Assembly (NCBI GenBank): GCA_026874595.1
Contig: CM049307.1
Coordinates: 23,599,079-23,663,078 of the forward strand
Reading direction: 5' to 3'
Length of the DNA stretch: 64,000 bases
DNA from: Sipunculus nudus
Taxonomy: Eukaryota; Annelida; Sipuncula; Golfingiida; Sipunculidae
The position numbers and the translations under genes are program-made. Below are positions 12,779-64,000 of this stretch, one piece after another. The number at the start of each line of letters is the position of its first letter. Position 1 is the stretch's first letter. A model generated the notes under the pieces. It did not search any database. It was given only the letters and a program-made list of their open reading frames with translations, and was not told where the DNA came from.

Positions 12779-13497
12779 TTATTGTCCGTATCTGATCTGT
12801 TTAATCCCTCCTCTTAAATCCTTTATGAAAACCTTCCCATCCCAAGTCCATGCCTCTTTTATTCTTTGGTCTTTTTTACTCTGTTGTACAGTTCATGAAG
12901 TTCTTTACACAAATCATCCACTATTACTACTCTTGATCCTTTGCATTTTCTCCTTTCCTTCATCACTATTTCTTTGACCTCTCTTCTCAGAAATTTAACA
13001 ATAATTGCCCTGGGCCCCTTTCCAGAAGCAGCATTATTTCCAGTATATTTACCAACTCTATAGGCAGCATCAATATCTTTTCTTTCAATGTCAACCCCAA
13101 GCTTTTCTTTGCAAAACTTTTGCACAATTTCTTTGCAATTTTCTACTCCTATTTCATCTTGATCCCTCTCTCCAATACCAAAAATCCTAATATTTGCTTT
13201 TCTAGAGTACTGTTCAAGTTCAACTGACCTCCTCTGAGCCTCTCTAGCTTCTGTACAGGACATGCTTGTCACCACTTCTAAATGAGCAACCTGATCTGAT
13301 AATTTTTTAATATCACTTTTCAAGCCTTCATTTTCACTTTCTAGTGTCATAACTTTACTTTCTAACAGCTGAACTGTTGAATCGAATCTTTCTGTGATTT
13401 GTCTTACTATTTTTTCCTCCAACTCATTCAGCATTTTTCTTAATGTGTCTGTAGTAAGTGACATTTTTTCAACTGATTTTCCCTTTTTATCTGACAA
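12779..13497 (-). pseudogene. LINE ORF1 (RNA-binding protein), frameshifted near its end
   Basis: Begins at ATG 13497. Residues about 10-95 are heptad-like coiled coil (trimerisation in L1 ORF1p); then EQYSRKANIRIFGI starts the RRM-like domain. The frame stops at 12859, but a neighbouring frame continues to about 12779 with the AWT-DGK-like end typical of L1 ORF1p, which implies a one-base frameshift near 12857. Confidence 0.85.
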
Positions 13498-14156
13498 ATT
13501 AAACCTCTGATATTTATGTGGGGTACTAGGGGACGAAGAAGAAGAGCTGGATACTGTTGATCATGATCTTTTAGATTTTCCGTACATAACATAGAAAACA
13601 CATGAGCCTGAGTTACTGTTTTTATAACAAATACAAAATAATTGAATGTTGTATCAAGACTTGGGAAGGCATAGATTCAAAACCACTTTAGAACAAACAA
13701 AATCTCAACATTAAATATTAAATCATAGTTCACAATGTTTTAACCTGCCAGGCAGTGGAGTTTGAAATTACAAACACATTATTAAGGTTCTTTCAAACAC
13801 ATTGACAATAGACCTGGCTCTGGAGGGACCTGGTGCAGTAGGGTCCACTGACCACACACAAAGGGCTCACCCGGAGCCAACTGTTATGCAATAGTTCTAT
13901 CCCGGTTTCCAAATAACAAAAGCTGATCAACCTGTAATTTTATAAGACCACAATTTGTTTTCTTTAAAAAAAAAGAAATACTTCCCTTTTCGTTGAAATT
14001 TTGTGTATTTCCCTGTCCTGGAGCACAATCAAAACTTCCTGCAACTTTTCAAGACTCAACCAGAAGTATTTCTGGATAAAATTTGGTGTAACTGAGAGAG
14101 CCACAAAAGTGTGTCTACTCTCTTTTACTGCACCAGGTAACCTCCCTTGAGTTATA

Positions 14157-14170
14157 ACTCGATGATCAAT
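14157..14170. repeat. Target-site duplication, 5' side of LINE
   Basis: TTGAGTTATAACTC, identical to the copy at 8525-8538; marks the upstream boundary of the LINE. Confidence 0.9.
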
Positions 14171-14247
14171 CGCGCTTAAATTTATGTAATCTGCTCCACC
14201 TTAGCTGTATCGAGCACCATAATGCATGCGCTGGAGCCTACTTAGGA

Positions 14248-14292
<45 letters not shown>

Positions 14293-14885
14293 CATCTTTC
14301 CTTCTATTTAATTTCAATTTAAAAAATGACAAATTAACAAATGATTCTTTGTCAAGAATGCCCTGTAACTGCTTTATAAAATAAAATATAAAACTACGCG
14401 ATTTAGATTACAAGTTTTTAAAAATTTGAAATCTCTTTTCCTGGTGGATTGTGAGAAAAACCTCTTTAAAGATGAAGCAATTGATTGAAGCACTGTTTTG
14501 AGAAATAAGATAAAAATTGTCCTGGTTGGCTATCTGAAATGTGAATGGACGTGATAGTTGTATAACTTGAATCCATAGCAATATCTGATTTTGTTTCCTG
14601 CCACTTGAGTTAATCTTAAGCATTTATCACGTATTTAATAGTGATATTAATGCCAACTGTCAAGTTTGTAAGTGTCAAATTCTCAAGTAGAAGGAGCTTA
14701 TGATCAAAGGTTATATACGTGATTATACATCAACTAGCTACCCAGACTAATTAAGGGTGAATAAAAAAGGCCCTACTCAACAAGATAAGCAGTGCTCAAG
14801 CTCTAAAGATCTGCCACTGAAGCCAAGGTCACGAACCAATCTTGCATGGCTTCATTTTATAACCAATCAGCAATTGAAAAATGCT
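14171..14885. other. Intergenic DNA with (AT)n tract
   Basis: An (AT)n tract lies at about 14252-14286. No gene was recognised. Confidence 0.4.
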
Positions 14886-15205
14886 TCTGGCTTCTGTGGC
14901 TCAGGGGTAGAGCGCAGACCTCAAAGCCGGGAGATCGTGGGTTCGAATCTCAGCCGAGGCGGTGAGGTTTTTCACGGTCGGCCCCCATCATGGGGTGAGC
15001 GCTCTGCAGGCTTAATGGGAAGGCTGTGCCCTACAGCCGTGTATCACTCACATACGAGTGCGTCTTTGGGGGTTCCTCGGTGTTATGACCCAGCAATGTG
15101 GATGATTAAACACCCAGGACCCGCAGGTGCAGTAGACACCGGGCCTGGGTTACACCAGGATATAAAAATGATAGGAAGCGAGTGCTACCGCCCTGTCAAG
15201 TAGTC
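14886..15205 (+). mobile_element. tRNA-derived SINE
   Basis: The head has a pol III A-box-like stretch (GTGGCTCAGGGGTAGAGCG, about 14897) and B box (GGTTCGAATCTC, about 14940), as in a tRNA. No 3' acceptor stem or plausible cloverleaf end follows; instead about 240 bases of unrelated body continue (GATGATTAAACACCCAGG, GGGCCTGGGTTACACC). That structure is a SINE, not a tRNA gene. The right end is approximate and no target duplication was identified. Its SINE superfamily was not determined. Confidence 0.75.
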
Positions 15206-15289
15206 CCAAACCGAAATGGAAACTCTGCAGATGTACATACTTAATTCAGAATTAGTTGAGTCAGCATTAGAAAACTGCAGGCGGTTACC

Positions 15290-16895
15290 TCCACCAAAAA
15301 ACTAGACGACCATAGGTCGAACGCTTGCCGGAAGTTGAAATCACAAACAGACGGACAGACAGAATAAACTTTCATTTTTCTAACAATTGGGTGACTTTCA
15401 GAACGACTGGTGAAAAGTTAGGCCTGTTGAACGACATATTTCACACAAAAGAACATGAAAGCAGACATAGCTGACAGCAACTGACAAACAGACAGACATA
15501 CTGACAAAGTGACACAAGCTTTAGACCAGATGACTTAACCAGGTTGTGGATAAGACTCAGAGGAAGAAAATAAAATTTAATTTTTGGGAAGGTCATGTGC
15601 AGCGCCCCCTAGCGACAAAATCCGGAAAATGAAGAATCTTTTCCAAGATATTTGTGTAAGACTTAACATGTACCAGTTTCAAAAGGATTCCTTCAAAACT
15701 GTGGCCTGAAGAATGGTATATGTAAGACACAAGAAAAAGCAAGCAGGCGAATTTGAGGACAGCTGACAAACAGACATACTAACAAAGTAACACAAGAATG
15801 AGACCACATGACTTACTCAGGTTATGGGGAAGACCAAGAGAAATAAAATAAGCCATAGTTTCTGTAATTGAGAATTATAGTTATGGAGATATGGCCAAAA
15901 ACATAATATGTTGGGGAGGGTCATGAGCAGCGCCCCCTAGCGGCCATATTCGGAAAATGAAAAATTCTTTTCGAGATATTTGTGTAAAACATAACATGTA
16001 CCAGTTTTAAAAGAATTCTTTCAAAACTGTGGCCTGTAGAACGCTATATATGCGAAAACCAGCAAGCAGGCGAATGTGAGGACAACTGACAAACAGACAG
16101 ACATACAGACAAAGTGACACAAGATTTAGACCAGATGACTTTCCCAGGTTATGTAGAAGACCCAGAGGAAGAAACCAAGCTATAGTTTCTGTAACTGAGG
16201 TTTATAGTTTTGGAGATATGTCCAAAAAATTTTATGTTCGGGAGGTTCAAGTGCAGCGCTCCCTAGCGGCCATATCCGGAAAATGAAAAATCTATTTCTA
16301 GATATTAATGTCAGACCTAAGATATATCAGTTTCAAAATGATTCTTGCATAATTGTAGACTCTAGTCTATTACTAAGTGATATCTCGAAATATCTCGTCT
16401 AACGAGATATTGTACGAGATATTGCAAGACATTTAATATAATTAAATAACACTAATTGAATACTACCTGATGCAAAAAACTAGACCTCTCTAGCTTTAAA
16501 ACTGACAAAGTTAGAAAAATAAGACCATTTATCATGACTTTTCCCCGAAAATATGTAACCATGGTTACGGCAAATTTGAGTCAGCTACACACGAGAAGAA
16601 AGGTCTTGGAATGACAATTAAAATGAGCTACAGTTGAAGTAGATACGACTGATGGTGACAAAGAAATAAAGAAAAAACCGGGTTTTTTTTCAAACTTTTG
16701 ATGACCTTGACCCTGACCTGTGATTAATATTGACAAAATTCAATAGGCTTCGGACACTTTTGGTTGTACATCAACTGTGTAAGTTTGAAAGCGATCGCTA
16801 CAAAACTGTGCATTTGCGGATGGAGACAGACAAACAAACAAACATACACAACTGACCAACATGCTTGCCGAAATCGAAGATTTCCGGCAAGCAAA
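15290..16895. repeat. Three-copy 0.33-kb tandem repeat ending in a hairpin
   Basis: The anchor gcagcgccccctagcg recurs at 15599, 15927 and 16253 (one T for C in the last), giving units of 328 and 326 bases; ctgacaaacagac recurs at 15481, 15763 and 16086. The block starts near a small hairpin (cgacc-ata-ggtcg, 15307-15319) followed by gcttgccggaagttgaaatc. It ends at a near-perfect hairpin (about 16863-16892) whose arms match that 5' segment. Confidence 0.7.
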
Positions 16896-18885
16896 AAAAT
16901 TGAAAAATGCCTTAACTTCTCTGTATGGGGACGCTCATCCTAGGCCAGTAAGACCTTACACCATACAGTGCATCTATCCTATAATACTAAGTGGCCAATT
17001 GGAACTGGAATTTTATTTTGTGAAAAATGATTTAAAATTGTCCTTCTGAAACAGCACCCCCCCCCCCGATTAATTTATTATTTACATTTAGTTAAAAGAG
17101 GCTCTGTGAAATTATTTGAAGGCGCACTGTCCGTTCTCAAACAGCTGCGGCAAATGTAATCCGTGAAACTTTTCAGACCTTCTGCTAATTTAATAATTAA
17201 AATGAAAAATAAGCTCTTGGAAGTGCCACCTATGCCGACTGAAACGGCCATTTCTTCTTTTCTCAAGATAAATCATAAACTATTACCATTTTGGATTTTA
17301 GTTTATATAGTCAACAATTCCTTAGAGGGAGGGGAATAAAATGTGAATACATTCAGTCAAATTATTTTCAGAGTGCCTTCTTACGAAACTTAAAAATTGT
17401 TCAATCACTTTATCTGACAATTTGATGTTTTGCATATACGTATGTAAAATGTGTTACCAAATATATCAGGAGCGGCTATGGCCCTCAACACCAGATTTCA
17501 CAGGAATATTGACCATGTGACTGCTATGTATTATAAGTTGTAGGTGGCTCCACGCATGTATATGTTGGTATACTTTCTGCGGCTTGAAATGATATTATAA
17601 ACAATGTCATGCGCATTGAAATTAGAAGCAGAGAGTAAGGATTAACTTATTTTCAAACTTCGTTCTTCATGTTTATTCAAATTTTGTTATTTCATTTAAT
17701 TTCATATAACGACTCACTAAATCTTCCAAGAATCGCCACACCATTGATAATATGACTGGTAAGCTGACGTATATGGCAAAGATGGTGCCACTGATGTAAC
17801 TTTTCACTTCTTAATTACCCACTATCATGCACAGTATGGCATACAGTGAAAATTAGACCCCTGTCCCCTGTGTTTCTTGTTATTATTTTCGCTGAATATT
17901 TAACATTTTTCAATGAACACAAAATAATAAGTTTTTAAATGACTTATTTATCTGAACCTAATAAATTTACTTTATAGCGATATAAAAAATGCATCAAATA
18001 GTTATCTTATCATTAGTATCCCTAAGTGTGGAGGGATAATATTGATAAACTGATAATCTCACCTTGTAATGTCTGTATACCCCGAGGCATTGTAAGAAAC
18101 TACCGCGGATAATGTTTATTACAGTAATTACATACAGTGGTCTATTCCGGGATTCCCGGTTTCAGTTTCTATTATTCTTGCGTGCCGTGTGCAAAAATAA
18201 GTGCCTTATCTACAGCCTGGCAGTTATGATGAATATTAATGATCATGAACGCAAAACCACAAATGTCCGTCTGTTTTTCATATGCTAGAAACTTGCCGAA
18301 TTTTAGTTTTTACACTATTGTGTAATGTACACAGGAGAACAAATGGTGGTATTCCCCTGTTATTAGTAAAAGGAACAATTTGACAGAAATTCACCAAATT
18401 ATACTGTCACGACACAGTGACGTCACACATCACTCCCTCAAAACGGAGATATATTATTTAATCAGTTATCACTACAGCAGTTTCCCTCCGATATTTTAAG
18501 AATTCTCAATGTTTTGGTCATATTATTTTCCATATTAAATAGAGTAAAAGTAGACCCCCCCCCCCCCACACACACACAGAGCATGTACACATTAAGAGGA
18601 TCTGCCTCTACACGCACTTGATACAAACATGGACGTATGCACACACCTACATAAGTACACATATACACACTGACACCTACACTCTCACTCACACTGAGTG
18701 TGAGAGAGAGACGGACTGTAACAGATTCGATAACACGACGTGTTCGTTCATTAGTTTTGAGTTTATGTGTCATACGTGTTATTTGAGTTTAATGTTTGAC
18801 TCTCGGTATTCAGGGATATATCTCACCAGGTCATCTGGTTAACAACTGTGGTTCAGTGCTATGAGGAACTTAGGCCAAAATGAAA
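16896..18885. other. Intergenic DNA, microsatellites
   Basis: No gene or transposon was recognised. C-runs at about 17055 and 18556-18567; CA-rich and GA-rich simple sequence at 18567-18715. Confidence 0.4.
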
Positions 18886-19208
18886 AAAAGGTATGGTTCT
18901 CAGGCACTTTTTTCAGATATCAATGCGGGCGGGCGTTTTTTTTTTTTTTTTTTTTATTTTTAATTTTTTGGTATGTTTCGATAAAAATGTCAAATGATAA
19001 GGGAGAAGCATGAAAATAACAGATTTATATTGCTAAACAAGTAAAACCACAACATAACAAAGGAAATAGTATAATTTTTATCTTCTTGAGAGAAATGTCC
19101 GAGCGGCTGCAGCTCATAATTGGTAAGTTTCTATTGAAAATTAAAATAAAAAATTTTGATGCGGAGGTATAAAATTGATGTAGGCAGTGCCTGAGAACCA
19201 TACCTTTT
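18886..19208. mobile_element. MITE with perfect 23-bp terminal inverted repeats
   Basis: The arm AAAAGGTATGGTTCTCAGGC plus ACT at 18886-18908 is perfectly inverted at 19186-19208. The 323-bp element has no coding capacity. Poly-A/T flanks hide any target duplication, so the superfamily is unassigned. Confidence 0.8.
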
Positions 19209-20740
19209 ATAATTTTTTTTTTGCCTTATATATCCTTTATACCCGTGTATTTACAGCAGCCTTTATTGTTTATATAACCACGTACGTGTCCTCAGCATCC
19301 TATTTATTATTATCTGCCTCATCTTTTCTTGCTGTTTAGGCAAAAGTTTAGAATTGTTTTGGTTTACGAACCTTTAAACCTAAAATTTCCTGAAAATTAA
19401 AAAAAAAAATAAAAAATAATTTTCGTTCGCTCGGTTTTAATTAAATGCAATGAGTACACGTCCACCGGATATGAAAATTGCCAGGGTGTAAAAGAAAACT
19501 TTAAACAGGGTACAAATCTATGAAATTATATGACGTTTGTTCCTATAAATTTTGTTTTCAATTTCTGGCAAGAGATTTAAAGGTACATAAACATTTACAA
19601 GAATATGTGTGTTTAATATCCTGCTGCACGTTCATTTTGGCTGAAAAGAAAAGTTTTCTAGCAAAATTATCCCGACTTACTTACACAAATTCACCTTTTG
19701 CATATGAAGTTATTGTTCTTTGTCCACGTGCTTCTGTTTACCATACCAAAACTAAGTGACAAAAGGTCGAACCGATCTGGCACATGGACAGCAACTCGCA
19801 AACAGAGAACAACACCATGTTCATGTTTTGCGCCTCGGATAACGCTTGGTGAAAGTTCATATTTATCTTTTACAGGTTTACAAAGGGGTATAGATCTAAA
19901 TATTGGCAGATAACGTAATGTTTCAAGGAGAGAATGCTGTACTTCATGTATAATTAAAACACCGGGTATGTGAATAGGCCCCTTTAAAGCAAATTCGTCT
20001 CGTGTTTCAGAGTCGCCATTCATGTTTGCTTGTATTTATAACTTTAAACATAGTTAAACATTTAACATTTTTTTTAACATCTCTAGCCCTGCCTGTACCG
20101 ATAGACGTAACTCCGTGCCAGCGCTTATCACTAAATGAAATAGTGGGCCACAGAGCCGTACTTTAGTTATATAATTTGACGCGGGGTGGCAGTTCCTGTT
20201 GCGACATAGCAAAGAAAGTTTGATGGCGCTGTTTGTGGGAGGAATTATGTATTAACCATTGCATCGACTGGGCCAGTCTATAACACCTTAAATATGTTTC
20301 CGGTCCTCCTACCTCCAGCTCCTCAACTAAATGTTTCTAAACCAAAATTTTATATGTGGCCTTGATACTCGTTGCGATACATGAACCGACTTATACACAC
20401 AGAGATACCGCATCCTGCCTCATGTTGTCTGAAACTTCCTCTCTCACAGTAGTTAGATAACACTGGCGATCAACATAATGTGACGCGAGTAGTACAATAC
20501 ACTAGGTTTTAGATCAAAGGTCCCTTTAATATTCATGGGCAATTTGGGGCCTGAACATGGCCATGAGCGGTAAATGTTACATATATAACTTCTTCCGGAT
20601 TTTATTAGCTGCCAGATGATGAATTCAGTTTCTGTGGTTGCAGCTGCCAGCATTTTTAATATATTCTTACCCCCTCCCCCATAAAGGTTTTATACATACA
20701 CACATACACACTAACACACAAGCATATATATATATATATA

Positions 20741-20780
<40 letters not shown>

Positions 20781-22026
20781 TTTATTAAGGTATGTGGGAG
20801 ATCTGGGTCATGCACTACGGTTTCGCCTCATCGGTTCATCAGCTCACTGATATTCAAATACAGCGATATCGGTTTTCATAATTTATATACTACAGGTCAA
20901 CTTTGTGAAGGAATGAGCAATTTTATTTTTTACTTAAGACGGATATTACCTTGCAAAAATGACAACTTGAGCTTCAAAGAAATACCTTCTGCTTCATTCA
21001 GAAAATGTAAAAAGTTTTGATATCATGTTGGTCAAACAAACATTTAATATTAACTAGATAGTATGTATAATAAAATCACCACTGTGCTTCTACAACCAGT
21101 GAACGATAAATTAAAGCTCCAGGAAATCAACAACAAAATGAATATATATCATAATCCCAGGCAGACTATACACAACAACGTCATAGATAACATCTGCAGT
21201 GGCCCACATAAAGACAATGAAAACAGCTGATTGTCCGAAAATAGCTTTTTTAACCCGCCCATACGGGTATTGAATGGTATTATCTTTGACAGTCTCGTCA
21301 CTGATGATCGCGAATCTCCACTGTGCTTGTGTAAGAAACTAATTGAAAGATAGAGTAATATATCCGCCTTAAATAAAGGTCAGTTGGTAGACCAATGCGT
21401 CTCCGGTTTATAATTGTGGTTTAGTCACAACAATCTCCACCAGATGTCTCTAGGTCACGTTACCAGACTCTGACCTGGCTATCTTTGATCCGTGCATGCA
21501 TATTCCCTTCTCCGTTTCATCCATGCATGCAGACATTTTTCCTTCCCTGTTTTGCAAATGCAAGCATGTATCTGAATGAAAAATAAATACACTGGCTTAT
21601 ATACAGTATTCTGTTCACACAATGCTCCGCAGTGGTTGCCGCATCTTTCGAGATATTTTATGTGTAATGCGCATGGGGAAGGCAATTATATTGAACAGGA
21701 TGCATTTCGTGTCTGAAATCCTGTTTGTTCTTCCTTTTAGAGTAATCGCAACCTGACAGAAAGGAACATATACATGGTGGAGGCTGATCGAGTCACGTGG
21801 GTTCTTACGTCACAACCATCGATGAATAATAAACATAGAAACTGAAATACTGAGCATATCTGCAGTTTGGTTACCCACTGTTTAATCCAAATATTCTAAT
21901 TGTTATCGTAATTATTCTTCCGCGAATAATATTGTGCCCGTGTATTGTCTAATTAAGTGTCACACACTTCGTGCACTACGCAACAAGACAATATTGCCGA
22001 TTCTTCAGACACTATTGCTCAAGGTA
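19209..22026. other. RET 3' flank, no assigned gene
   Basis: Contains the expected RET 3' UTR just below 22027 (polyadenylation site not assigned) and (AT)n/(TTA)n simple sequence at about 20725-20780. A 110-codon minus-strand frame at 20023-19691 has no recognisable domain. Confidence 0.4.
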
Positions 22027-62610
<40,584 letters not shown>

Positions 62611-64000
62611 CTAAAAACAATTATAATATAATATAATATATAATGCATTGTGTTACTGTTGTCGCGTAGCATATATATGGAAGAATTCAACTAAACTTAA
62701 CATTTTTTTTCTATTAATGTAAATAACAAATCGGTCATTCATGTATAATTTACAGTTTCATTATCATGTTAACCAGTCAATGAGAGTTTACGTCCCTCGA
62801 TGCCTAAATGCTACAGAAATGCCCCATGAACAGGGGAAATGTTGATTCGAATGCACAGCAAAAAGCAGAATCATGGTATTGAAGTGGAACATCAAGGAGG
62901 CTTATCCCCTGGCACTAAGCAGGCCCCACACAGCCTCTAACAGTGACGTGCAAAGTTTAACTGATCTTGGGTCAGAGAAGCCAGTTTATGTGATAAGAAG
63001 AGTAAATGATTCAGAAGCTATTGTCATGGACACGGAGTATAGATTACAGGGCTCAGTGGTAATGGTGCATCCTCCGTTCCTGTAAGAAAGTACGGTCTGT
63101 CATATCTTAAGTTGTGAGAAATCATGCCGAGGATCATAATTTATCTAACTCTGAGAAAATGTGAGTTAATTCCTGAAAAACAACATATTCTTGCAATATC
63201 TACTTATGAAGAGTTTTTCTGAGTATTCTATTGAAGGATGTATGGTACCCGTGTCATCTATGAAACTACAGAGTATATGATTGTTTTCAAAATATGTTTA
63301 TGGACGCACCAGACAGACGTGCTTGTCACACATAATTTTCATATCCCGTTTCTATCCGGATCCATAAAGACTTTACTTGATGTTAGAAGAGCACTTCGAC
63401 ATTAGGCCAAACAATTTTGATATATGTAGTGTAAGTTAAAATCAGACACCTCTAACTTCACAAGACTACTAATCAGAAACGCTCACCACTGGATCACAAT
63501 TGGCTCTTCAGGTCTGTGCCATTATTGCTCATTATTGCCAGAAGATAAATAGATAAATGGCAAAGTAATAACTTTATTATTCAACCTTTGCAATGCTCAT
63601 TTCCTATGTTTGTTAACAAAATACGCCGCCTGTGTTCTTCCTGCGGTTAAAGTGTTGCATTATGGATCTCTTGTGAGCGAATCCTAACCAACCAATGATA
63701 TGTTCGGTTGCTAGTGTTTTTCTTATTTATTTTGAAAGATGTCGTAATGGAGGTAATGGGGAGCGTTCTCCATCATCATAATAAAATAATCAAATACCAT
63801 GCATTATGCATAAGCCAGAATTTACCAGTTAATACAGTTAACTTTAGGAAGCTTTGAAGATCCCTGGCAAACGTTCAAACACGAAGTTATTCAGATTGGA
63901 CCAAACAAAGTATAATAAAGGGCAAGTTAACCGCGAAGTGTAAAAAAACGTGACCCAATACTATTCCGTCATTAAATATAATATTTTAAATAACTGAGGT
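62611..64000. other. RET intron upstream of e1, open at window end
   Basis: No further RET exon was found on the minus strand up to 64000. A 70-codon plus-strand frame at 62873-63085 has no recognised domain. Confidence 0.5.

Larger units (their letters stand above)
8539..14156 (-). mobile_element. Full-length Tx1/L1-like LINE, coding capacity broken
   Basis: 5.6-kb non-LTR retrotransposon bounded by a perfect 14-bp target duplication, with a poly(A) tail at the low-coordinate end. In transcription order: 5' UTR (14156-13498), ORF1 (coiled coil plus RRM-like domain), ORF2 with an AP-type endonuclease, reverse transcriptase and a C-terminal CxxC...H...C motif, then a 3' UTR. There is one in-frame stop in the endonuclease, and frameshifts near the end of ORF1, between endonuclease and RT, after the RT and near 9340-9390, so this copy cannot move by itself. 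The ORF1 type and two-ORF layout suggest the L1/Tx1 group. Confidence 0.9.

Noticed and set aside
14886-14960. Possible functional tRNA gene
   Set aside because: A and B boxes are present, but no proper acceptor stem closes the cloverleaf and a SINE body follows directly.
14757-15203. 148-codon plus-strand ORF
   Set aside because: It overlaps the tRNA-derived SINE; the frame is incidental and has no domain.
15481-16253. CRISPR-like repeats
   Set aside because: Units are about 327 bases and diverged, without short regular repeats and spacers; this is eukaryotic satellite DNA.
19691-20023. 110-codon minus-strand ORF between RET and the Fz/sushi gene
   Set aside because: No recognised domain, signal peptide or clear splice structure. 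An opposite-strand frame also runs through it. It could be a relic or first exon, but the support is too thin.
62873-63085. 70-codon plus-strand ORF near the window end
   Set aside because: Wrong strand for RET, no domain, and of a length expected by chance.

Overview
This is a fragment of an animal nuclear genome: AT-rich, with small exons in large introns, canonical GT-AG splice sites, many microsatellites and dense eukaryotic transposons. The repeat style (diverged tandem blocks with phrases such as aaggtcaccag, Penelope-like and Tx1/L1-like retroelements) suggests a lophotrochozoan, probably a marine mollusc. That placement is inference.

The main gene is on the minus strand: an almost complete RET-type receptor tyrosine kinase. 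I could place 18 coding exons (62610 down to 22027), all joined in one frame (about 886 residues plus a stop). They encode cadherin-like domains 2-4 with probably the end of domain 1, a RET cysteine-rich domain (CPQDC), a transmembrane helix, a complete tyrosine kinase ([24 protein letters not shown]) and a short tail with the YLDL motif. The first exon(s), promoter and signal peptide lie beyond base 64000. About 15 kb downstream on the same strand is an intronless-CDS gene (6547-5216) for a type I membrane protein with a Frizzled-type CRD, one sushi/CCP domain and a tiny basic tail. Both proteins would act at the cell surface; nothing in the sequence shows that they interact.

Layout. 1-5.2 kb: diverged tandem repeats, a Tigger/pogo-type MITE and unassigned DNA. 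5.2-6.5 kb: Frizzled/sushi gene. 8.5-14.2 kb: a full-length but mutated Tx1/L1-like LINE with a perfect 14-bp target-site duplication. 14.9-20 kb: a tRNA-derived SINE, a 0.33-kb tandem repeat block ending in a hairpin (possibly Helentron-like) and a 323-bp MITE. 22.0-62.6 kb: RET. Intron 3 holds a young Gypsy-class LTR retrotransposon (42.55-50.33 kb) with an intact gag and pol and a -1 frameshift heptamer TTTAAAC between them. Intron 1 holds two truncated Penelope-like elements, two solo LTRs and a long AT-cored palindrome. 62.6-64 kb: no recognised feature.

No CRISPR array, rRNA or stand-alone tRNA gene was seen. I did not find a clearly new multi-gene system. The most unusual observations are the Gypsy coding strategy (frameshift site plus a zinc knuckle at the end of pol instead of a working one in gag), the unusual RET details (shortened cysteine-rich domain, reduced docking tail, leucine gatekeeper, split exon) and the Frizzled-sushi membrane protein.
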